NCBI RefSeq assembly: GCF_029689945.1
Contig: NZ_CP121451.1
Location: 3,224,001 to 3,288,000, forward strand
Source: Paenibacillus amylolyticus
Lineage (GTDB): Bacteria; Bacillota; Bacilli; Paenibacillales; Paenibacillaceae
Direction: 5' to 3'
DNA: 64,000 nt
How positions within the stretch are numbered: position 1 is the first letter of the stretch; every line of letters starts with the position of its first letter. A program made the position numbers and the translations under genes. The notes below the pieces were generated by a model. The model made no database searches. It was not told the DNA's origin and saw only the letters and a program-made list of their open reading frames with translations. This document shows positions 57,807 through 64,000 of the stretch, piece by piece.

Positions 57807-58145
57807 TTATTTCTCGAACGGACTGGCACCGGGCTTCGAAATCCAGCTTTCCTCTCCGTGCAAATTCGGATTGAGCTTTTTTAGATATTCTACCTGCGCT
57901 TTCAGATAAGCATTTTCTTCTTCTGCACTGTTAAAATGCTTCTTCGTCCAACGTCCCCGGTAATCCTCAAAACTCTCTCCATTTTGGCTTTTCCGTACCC
58001 AAGTAATAATCTGGCTCTCACTTTTAATACCAAACTTCTCCATGATCCGACTGTAAGTCCAACCCTCTTCCAATCGCAGACGAACAGCTTCTTTCTTCGT
58101 TTCTTCACTATATTGATTAAAAGTTTGGCCTTTTTTCGCTGGCAT
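57807..58145 (-). CDS. IS3-family transposase orfA
   Basis: DNA-binding part of 112 residues, with a helix-turn-helix (YSEETKKEAVRLRLEEGWTY, IMEKFGIKSESQIITWVRKS) and a leucine-zipper-like helix (EEENAYLKAQVEYLKKL). The heptamer A-AAA-AAG lies at the end of that helix (plus-strand CTTTTTT 57876-57882) and lets ribosomes slip by -1 into orfB. GAGGGGA precedes the ATG on the minus strand. Confidence 0.9.
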   Translation of the reverse strand: MPAKKGQTFNQYSEETKKEAVRLRLEEGWTYSRIMEKFGIKSESQIITWVRKSQNGESFEDYRGRWTKKHFNSAEEENAYLKAQVEYLKKLNPNLHGEESWISKPGASPFEK

Positions 58146-58225
58146 AACAAAAATCCCCTCCGGTTTTCAGTGTTGAGTTCATTTTAACATGATCTCTTTT
58201 TCACTGTCTACCTTGAGGGGATAAT

Positions 58226-58259
58226 ACCAATTGCCGGTTAACGTCAGGCCTCTTTTTTT
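58226..58259 (+). terminator. Right arm of the gnd terminator, split by the IS
   Basis: ACCAATTGCCGGTTAACGTC and AGGCCTCT followed by seven T: the T-tailed arm that pairs with 56927-56956 across the insertion. Confidence 0.65.
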
Positions 58260-58260
58260 A

Positions 58261-58700
58261 CTTTGTAACACAGTAATAGTCTTGATGGAGAAGATCTGTA
58301 GCTGGCTCTAAACCTAATGAACATGAGACACTTTATATTGGCAAAATGAGCCGGTTCTATTTTTTAACGAACCCAGAAAGCCCTATTTCAATAATTTGCA
58401 GCGAAATGTCGCTGTTTTGACGGTGATTTTTTGAAATAAGATTATTCAGATTCATTAGAAATTGAACAGCGCCTATTTTCCGTAACTAAGGTCATTGGAG
58501 TTCGTTAGATTACTAGATGTTACTGATTGTGACGTATGCGGGCTCAAAACTGCTTGAGGTTGATCTAACGTAGGTCTAGATGCCGGGAGTTACTTGATCT
58601 GTCTTGGAAGGTTGAGGATGGAGGAAAGGAGTCGGTTAGGAGATGGTCTTTCCCCGTCCGCAGGGCTGTGTTATGATAGGACAAAAGTGCTCACGAATTG
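58261..58700. other. Gene-free stretch before aroK
   Basis: About 440 bases with no frame that has a ribosome site. It holds a likely -10 (TATGAT near 58673) for aroK. Words such as CAGATTCATTAG and GGAGTTCGTTAG recall the gene-free stretch at 39571, but I cannot show a true repeat. Confidence 0.4.
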
Positions 58701-58723
58701 CTTGAATTAAAGGAGTGTACACC

Positions 58724-59233
58724 TTGAGCAAGTCTAACAATATTATTCTCATCGGCATGATGGGAACCGGCAAATCAACCGTCGCTGACATGCTTGCACG
58801 CGAGCTTGGTTATCGATTGATTGATATAGATGCCGCGGTGGAAAAAGAGGAAGGCTGTACGATTCCGGAACTGTTCACTGGCAAGGGAGAGACGTATTTC
58901 CGTGATGCCGAGAGCCGCGTGTTGAGTTCGGTACTGGAGAAGAAGTCACAGGTCATTGCGACCGGAGGTGGCGTGGTGCTGCGTTCGGATAATTGTGATG
59001 TGATGTTAAACAATGGTTGGGTGGTTGCCTTGACAGCTGATCCGGCAGTGATTGTAGAACGTGTGAGCGGTTGTGACAATCGTCCACTTCTTGCAGGCAA
59101 TGCAGAGGAACGCATCAAGACAATTATGGAAGAACGAAAAGACGCATACCAATTCGCACATTATACGGTGGATACAACTCAGTTATCCGCTGCTGAAGTG
59201 ACTCGTTTAATTTTAGCGCATTACCGCGTCTAA
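58724..59233 (+). CDS. aroK: Shikimate kinase
   Basis: Phosphorylates shikimate to shikimate 3-phosphate, the substrate of AroA downstream. The 169-residue protein has Walker A GMMGTGKSTV, the shikimate-binding ETYFRDAES and GGGVVLR, and the lid CDNRPLL. TTG 58724 is preferred because AAAGGAG lies eight bases before it; GTG 58715 falls too close to that site. Separated from aroA by a rhodanese gene on the other strand. Confidence 0.95.
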   Translation: MSKSNNIILIGMMGTGKSTVADMLARELGYRLIDIDAAVEKEEGCTIPELFTGKGETYFRDAESRVLSSVLEKKSQVIATGGGVVLRSDNCDVMLNNGWVVALTADPAVIVERVSGCDNRPLLAGNAEERIKTIMEERKDAYQFAHYTVDTTQLSAAEVTRLILAHYRV

Positions 59234-59282
59234 GCTTGTTACCATCGAAGTTTGATGATGGATAGGTGGTGGCAGATATAAC

Positions 59283-59310
59283 AAAACGGGCCATATTGGC
59301 CCGTCCGTTT
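59283..59310. terminator. Terminator between aroK and the rhodanese gene
   Basis: ACGGGCC pairs with GGCCCGT around ATATT; T or A-rich on both sides, so it may serve both strands. Confidence 0.7.
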
Positions 59311-59373
59311 CTAGGGAGCAGAGTAGGTCAGAGGTCTAAGGTTACCAATGACTTCGGTCCGCTCCAGGTTTCT

Positions 59374-59678
59374 CTAGTCTTCCTGCTGCCACTGAAGCAT
59401 ACCGCCGACCATGTTCGTACAGCCTTCATATCCGAGCTGCTGCAGATATTCACAGGCACGCTCACTGCGGTAACCGCTACGACAGATGATCACGATCTCG
59501 CCTGACTTCTCAATCTCAGACAGTCGGTCTGGAATCTGTCCAAGCGGGATATGCTTGGCTCCTTCGATCATGCCTTGCGCGACTTCATCGTCCTCGCGGA
59601 CGTCTATCATCTGCAGCTTCTCTCCGCCTGTAAACGGCGGCGCAGCTCAGACGTTTCAATTTCAGCTATTGGTGTCAT
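59374..59678 (-). CDS. Rhodanese-like sulfurtransferase, single domain
   Basis: A 101-residue rhodanese domain. The catalytic loop is ICRSGYRSERA, with the persulfide-carrying Cys; the start has MIDVRED and MIEGAKHIPLGQIP. The N-terminal 35 residues (MTPIAEIETSELRRRL) join the rest when one base is added at CC 59624-59625. AGAGGA precedes ATG 59678. It may move sulfur between carriers. Confidence 0.9.
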
Positions 59679-59783
59679 ATTCAGGTCCTCTTTTCTGTAT
59701 GGACTTAACGCCTATAATGATACCCAAGCGATGTACGGAATGTCAATTTGCCACAATATAATCAATGAAGGAGAATTTCATCC

Positions 59784-61079
59784 ATGGACGTTATTGTTAA
59801 ACCTACCCCTACTTTGAACGGGGAAATCGGGGCTCTGTCCTCCAAAAACTACACTACCCGCTATCTGCTGGCTGCTGCGCTGGCAGAAGGTACAAGTACC
59901 ATTCATTTCCCGGCACACAGTGAAGATAGTGACGCGATGCGCAGATGTATTCGTGATCTTGGGGCAGTGCTTGAAGAAGATGACAGCAAAATCGTGATCC
60001 AGGGCTTCGGCAGTCATCCCCGGGATGTGCGTGAGTTGAATGTGGGGAATGCGGGTGCTGTCCTTCGCTTCCTCATGGGAGTTACAGCGCTCTGCCCTGA
60101 AGTTACATTTGTGAATTCGTACCCGGATTCGCTGGGTAAACGTCCGCATGATGACCTGATCGATGCACTTGGCCAATTGGGCGTAGAAGTGCAGCACGAA
60201 CAGGGACGCTTGCCGATCACCATCAAGGGTGGCAATGCCAAGGGTGGTCACATTCGTGTATCCGGCTCCGTCAGCTCCCAGTATCTGAGCGCATTGCTGT
60301 TTGTTACGCCTTTGCTTGCCGAAGACAGCACCATTGAAGTGCTGAATGATCTGAAGTCCAAGGTCGTTATCGGACAGACGCTGGAAGTGCTGGAGCAGGC
60401 CGGCATCGTTATCCATGCAAGTGATGATTACATGTCCTTCCGTGTACCGGGTGGACAGGCTTACCAGCCAACGATCTACACGGTTCAAGGCGATTATCCT
60501 GGATCAGCGGCGGTTCTTGCAGCAGCAGCTGTTACACAGTCTGATGTGAAAATTCTGCGCCTGATGGAGCAGAGCAAACAGGGCGAACGTGCCATCGTTG
60601 ATGTGCTGCGCATGATGGAAGTGCCGCTGACACATGAGAACGATGTCGTACACGTTCAAGGAAATGGCAGATTGAAAGCGATCGAATTCGACGGAGATGC
60701 CGCAACGGACGCCGTTTTGGCGATGGTAGCCGCAGCTGTGTTTGCGGAAGGCACGTCACGGTTCTATAATGTAGAGAACCTGCGTTACAAGGAATGTGAC
60801 CGAATCACAGACTACTTGAACGAACTGCGGAAGGCAGGAGCGAACGTCGAAGAGCGTCAGGCTGAGATCATCGTACACGGACGTCCGGAAGGCGTTGAAG
60901 GCGGCGTTGAGATTAATGCTCACTTCGACCATCGCGTAATTATGGCGCTCACTGTTGTGGGTCTGCGTTCCAAGGAGCCGCTTCGTATTCGGGATGCACA
61001 CCATGTAGCCAAGTCATATCCGCAATATTTCGATCATTTGCAGGCGCTTGGCGCCTCGGTTCAATGGGTAAAAGAGTAA
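59784..61079 (+). CDS. aroA: 3-phosphoshikimate 1-carboxyvinyltransferase (EPSP synthase), divergent
   Basis: Joins PEP to shikimate 3-phosphate on the way to aromatic amino acids; 431 residues. Conserved parts are SSQYLSALLFVTPL, LRYKECDRITDYL, HFDHRVIMALTVVGLRS and KSYPQYF. But the N-terminal site is SSKNYTTR instead of GSKS-type, and the PEP loop is GNAGAVLRFL (residues 88-97), with Ala92 where Thr97 of E. coli lies and Phe96 for Pro101. Such changes set it apart from class I and class II enzymes. GAAGGAG precedes the ATG. Confidence 0.92.
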   Translation: MDVIVKPTPTLNGEIGALSSKNYTTRYLLAAALAEGTSTIHFPAHSEDSDAMRRCIRDLGAVLEEDDSKIVIQGFGSHPRDVRELNVGNAGAVLRFLMGVTALCPEVTFVNSYPDSLGKRPHDDLIDALGQLGVEVQHEQGRLPITIKGGNAKGGHIRVSGSVSSQYLSALLFVTPLLAEDSTIEVLNDLKSKVVIGQTLEVLEQAGIVIHASDDYMSFRVPGGQAYQPTIYTVQGDYPGSAAVLAAAAVTQSDVKILRLMEQSKQGERAIVDVLRMMEVPLTHENDVVHVQGNGRLKAIEFDGDAATDAVLAMVAAAVFAEGTSRFYNVENLRYKECDRITDYLNELRKAGANVEERQAEIIVHGRPEGVEGGVEINAHFDHRVIMALTVVGLRSKEPLRIRDAHHVAKSYPQYFDHLQALGASVQWVKE

Positions 61080-61137
61080 CAACTGAAAATCAGTCTGTTG
61101 AACACGCACTTTAATCAGAAAAGGATGGTGCTTGAAC

Positions 61138-61572
61138 ATGGAATTTAACAACCCTACTCGTGAAGAAATTGGACAACTTTTGCGCAAGGCAGGCAACATC
61201 GCAGTCGTCGGTTTATCAGACAAGTCGGATCGCACTTCCTATATGGTGGCAGAAGCCATGCAGAGCAGAGGCTACCGCATCATCCCGGTTAACCCGCAGG
61301 TTCAAGGTGAAATTCTTGGCGAGACTGTATATCCTACGCTTGCGGATATTCCAGAGCCGGTAGACATCGTCAATGTGTTTCGTCGCGATGAGTTTTGCGC
61401 GGATGTCGCTCGGGAAGCGGTTGCCATCAAAGCGAATGTCCTGTGGCTGCAGCTTGGCATCCATAGTGATGAAGCGGTCCAGATTGCTGCAGAGAACGGC
61501 ATGACAGCGGTAACGAATCGTTGTATCAAGGTAGAGGATTCCATCGTTCTGCGCGGCGCTGGACGCGGCTGA
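61138..61572 (+). CDS. CoA-binding domain protein (YccU-like)
   Basis: A 144-residue Rossmann protein of the CoA_binding_2 family: NIAVVGLSDKSDRTSYMVAEAM, GYRIIPVNPQVQGEILGE, VNVFRRDE, LWLQLGIHSDEA and the conserved end NRCIKVED. These proteins bind CoA through the first loop; their cellular role is unclear. ATG 61138 is six bases after the TTG alternative. It follows aroA after 58 bases. Confidence 0.92.
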   Translation: MEFNNPTREEIGQLLRKAGNIAVVGLSDKSDRTSYMVAEAMQSRGYRIIPVNPQVQGEILGETVYPTLADIPEPVDIVNVFRRDEFCADVAREAVAIKANVLWLQLGIHSDEAVQIAAENGMTAVTNRCIKVEDSIVLRGAGRG

Positions 61573-61635
61573 GAGGCCCGTTCACCTGAGATCGGTTGAT
61601 CTCCTGATCCGACCTAATTGAATGATTGCAGGATG

Positions 61636-61670
61636 AATCCCGTTAACTTTGAAGTTGACGGGATTTTTTC
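61636..61670 (+). terminator. Terminator
   Basis: AATCCCGT pairs with ACGGGATT, with AACTT/AAGTT inside, followed by six T. Confidence 0.88.
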
Positions 61671-61771
61671 TGTTCTATTTTTTGTTCGTTTAAATGAACA
61701 ATTGGTTACTGTTTTGCTTTGACAAAACGTTGCGCAAAGCTTACCATCTAGGATAGAAAGGAGAGGTCGCC

Positions 61772-63651
61772 ATGAATTGGCTCGGATCCTTGCAGCAGCT
61801 CGGACGAGCGGTAATGCTGCCTACAATGGTCCTGCCCGCCGCCGCCATTTTGCTCAGTGTTGGCAGTCTGCCTTGGGACGCCTGGGGATTGGATATTGTC
61901 GGTGAAGTGTCTACCGTGGCCGGACACGGTATTTTTTATTTCTTGCCGTATTTGTTCGCTGTCGGTGTAGCACTGGGACTCTCCAACCAGGCCGGACAAG
62001 CGGGACTTGCTGCTCTGGCTGGTATCGTGATATATGATCAGGTGACTCGGAACTTCGGTGACGGCACCGTTCAGCCCGCTTCCTTAATCGGAATCATACT
62101 CGGCGCGCTTGCCGGTGGGATGCATAATCGGTTTAAAAGCATTAAACTGCCCGAAATTTTACAATTTTTCGGAGGTTCAAGGTTTGTTTTGCTCATCGTC
62201 GGACTCTGTTCGGCATTGTTCTCCTGTTTTATGTTATGGATCGCTCCGATTTTACAGCATGGATTGAACGCCATTGCCACTTGGGAATACAGTCTCGGGG
62301 GATTTGGCTTGTTCATCTACGGAGTGTTATACAGGGTGCTGGTCGCTTTTGGACTTCATCATCTGCTGAACAATGTGTTTTGGTTCCAATTGGGAACGTT
62401 CGAAACGCCTGATGGTAACATTGTACAAGGGGATTTGCCCCGATTTTTTGCAGGTGATCCAACCGCAGGATTCTTTATGGCAGGTTTGTTCCCCATCATG
62501 ATGTTTGCCATTCCGGCCATAGCCTTTGCGATTATTCAGGAAGCCAGGGAAGATCTGAAACCCAAAATCAAGAAAACTTTTCTGACATCGGCACTCGTTT
62601 GTTTTCTGACCGGGGTATCGGAACAGATTGAGTTTGCCTTTTTGTTCGCGGCACCGTACCTGTTCATCGTGCATGCAGTGATGTCCGGCGTTGCCATGTG
62701 GATTAGTTACTGGCTAGATATCCGGCACGGATTTTCTTACTCCGCAGGTATTATTGATTACATACTCAATTTCCATCTATCGGAGAATGCTTGGAAGCTC
62801 ATTCCGATTGGCATACTATACGGGCTGGTTTATTACTTCCTGTTCCGCTGGGCGATTCGTACGTTCAAGATTCCAACACCAGGACGCGAAGAGGGCTCCA
62901 TGCTGGAAGATTGGGTAGGCAACATTCCTTATCAGGCACCTTTAATTCTCGAAGCTTTGGGTGGAAAGAGTAATATTGTGCAGGTTGAAGCATGCATTAC
63001 GCGTCTTCGCCTGACAGTACATGATGACCGCCTGATCGATACGACTGCCATGAAGAGTATGGGGTCCGCTGGACTAATCAAGCTGGGTGGCGGTAACGTA
63101 CAGGTGGTATTCGGAACCTACTCGGAATTGATTCGGGAAGAAATGGCGAAGCTGCTGGAACGAGATCTGCAACAGGTTCTGTTCTGTGCTCCCGTTCAGG
63201 GTAAAATGCTACCGATTGAAGAGGTTCCTGATCAGATCTTTGCAGCCAAGCTTGTTGGGGATGGTGTAGCCTTTGTTCCGGAAAAGGGAGAGCTGGTCTC
63301 GCCTGTGTACGGAACGATTATGCACCTGTACCCGACCATGCATGCCCTGGGTATTTCCACCCGGGAAGGGCTGGAGGTATTGCTGCATATCGGCATCGAT
63401 ACTTCCCAGTTGAAAGGCCATTTTGAAGCTTTTGTTCAGGAGGGCGATACGGTGGAGCCGGGGCAGTTGTTGATCAAGTTCGATCTGGCAGTACTTCGCG
63501 AACAAGCGGCGTCACTGACAACACCAATGGTCATTACGAATCCGGATCGCGTAAAATCATGGAGTTTTGCTCCATTTAAGCAAGTGAAGAAGGTCAGGCA
63601 TCCGTTATGTCCGTGGTGCTCTATGACAGGAACGTTGGAGGGGTAGAATGA
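61772..63651 (+). CDS. ptsG: PTS glucose-family transporter EIICBA
   Basis: Takes up and phosphorylates a hexose (glucose or N-acetylglucosamine family). Order: EIIC membrane domain (residues 1-370, with FGLHHLLNNVFWFQLG and GVSEQIEFAFLFAAP), EIIB with the phospho-Cys in EACITRLRLTV, and EIIA with the phospho-His in VLLHIGIDTSQL. The frame breaks at GG 63592-63593; one more G gives KKGQASVMSVVLYDRNVGG and a stop at 63649, overlapping the ptsI start (ATGA). AAGGAGAGG precedes the ATG. Glucose versus GlcNAc cannot be told apart. Confidence 0.93.
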
Positions 63652-64000
63652 AGATACAAGGCATCAACGGAGCTGCAGGCATAGCCATCGGCAAAGCATT
63701 TGTCCTGCCCAGTTGGGAATGGGATCTGCCGGATCAGAAGATGGATTCGGTGGATCTCGCCCAAGAATTCGAACGGCTGTATGAGGGCATACGGACATCC
63801 AAGGATGAGATTGAATATATCAAAAATGAGTTCAAGGAAGTTGTTGGTCCGGAGGAGTCCAGTATCTTTGATGCGCATCTGGCAATCCTCGAAGATCCGG
63901 TTTTCATGAACGAAATTCGTGGCATTATCGAGCGTCAATATAAGGCGGCAGAAGTGGCGGTCAAAGAAGCCATAGACCACTTTGTCACGATGTTTGACTT
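63648..64000 (+). CDS. ptsI: PTS enzyme I, N-terminal part
   Basis: Phosphoenolpyruvate-protein phosphotransferase, which takes phosphate from PEP and hands it to HPr. Only the first 117 codons are in the window, starting MKIQGINGAAGIAIGKAFVL, followed by the HPr-binding helices (EEFERLYEGIRTSKDEIEY-like region, SSIFDAHLAILEDPVFMNEI). The active-site His lies beyond the edge. It overlaps ptsG by four bases; ptsH is not between them. Confidence 0.92.
   Translation, partial: MKIQGINGAAGIAIGKAFVLPSWEWDLPDQKMDSVDLAQEFERLYEGIRTSKDEIEYIKNEFKEVVGPEESSIFDAHLAILEDPVFMNEIRGIIERQYKAAEVAVKEAIDHFVTMFD

Larger units (their letters stand above)
56960..58220 (-). mobile_element. IS3-family insertion sequence
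   Basis: About 1.26 kb bounded by imperfect inverted repeats: CCCCGTCAAGTAGACAATA at the left and CCCCTCAAGGTAGACAGTG (reading inward) at the right. ATA flanks both sides and may be the target duplication. It contains orfA and orfB on the minus strand with a -1 slippery site, as usual in IS3 elements (IS150-like subgroup by orfA style). Confidence 0.92.

Noticed and set aside
39571..58700. Gene-free stretches 39571-39944 and 58261-58700 as copies of one repeat
   Set aside because: They share only short AT-rich words; no aligned block long enough to claim a repeat.
61695..61760. Catabolite (cre) site before ptsG
   Set aside because: AAAACGTTGCGC only loosely fits the cre consensus; not enough to report as a site.

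Overview
The window looks like a low-to-mid GC, endospore-forming member of the Firmicutes, most likely Paenibacillus. Support comes from protein families typical of that group (two YjcZ-like sporulation peptides, manganese catalase, NucA/NucB nuclease, DUF1292, DUF3889, DUF3892, SpeA-type arginine decarboxylase), from AGGAGG-type ribosome sites, and from OhrR-, Fur- and LexA-like operators of Bacillus type. The genus is inferred from this mix; no search was run.

Layout: (1) 1-2656, end of the pyrimidine cluster (carB, pyrF, pyrE). (2) 2929-10194, a five-gene operon: MacB-type ATPase, lipoprotein adaptor, double FtsX permease, a second ATPase with an AbrB-like tail, and a family 1 solute-binding lipoprotein. 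(3) 10330-20167, tRNA-fMet, tRNA-Ile2 and tRNA-Leu among small spore, membrane and stress genes, a methyltransferase-TPR protein, a nitrilase-like protein, an MFS carrier, a LOV histidine kinase and a probably SOS-controlled nuclease. (4) 20445-29785, M16C protease, XRE regulator divergent from a MalY/PatB aminotransferase, ung, LOG-family protein and GDPD. (5) 29964-33905, a Fur-boxed siderophore permease pair and an ABC exporter. (6) 34142-41303, many small genes, including a ribbon-helix-helix gene behind a 38-bp perfect palindrome, Mn catalase, and a two-gene operon with LexA-like boxes. (7) 41449-43462, a serine-recombinase element that appears to split a tRNA gene and carries a complete tRNA-Val. 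(8) 43645-55181, M1 peptidase, a three-gene beta-propeller cluster, ohr with its operator, speA, an MFS carrier and a SUFU protein. (9) 55445-64000, gnd with an IS3 element inside its terminator, aroK, rhodanese, aroA, a CoA-binding protein, and ptsG followed directly by ptsI.

A dominant property of the data is about 30 single-base indels, nearly all in short homopolymers and mostly losses, which break essential or housekeeping genes (carB, gnd) and even tRNA-fMet. Correcting one base restores each family sequence and an in-frame length. I therefore annotate these as whole genes with probable sequence errors, not as pseudogenes, and give the break positions.

Most notable for follow-up are the tRNA-splitting recombinase element, the export operon that pairs MacB-type parts with a solute-binding protein, the palindrome-controlled ribbon-helix-helix gene, the uncharacterised operon with LexA-like boxes, the MITE-like repeat pair, and the IS3 copy inside the gnd terminator.
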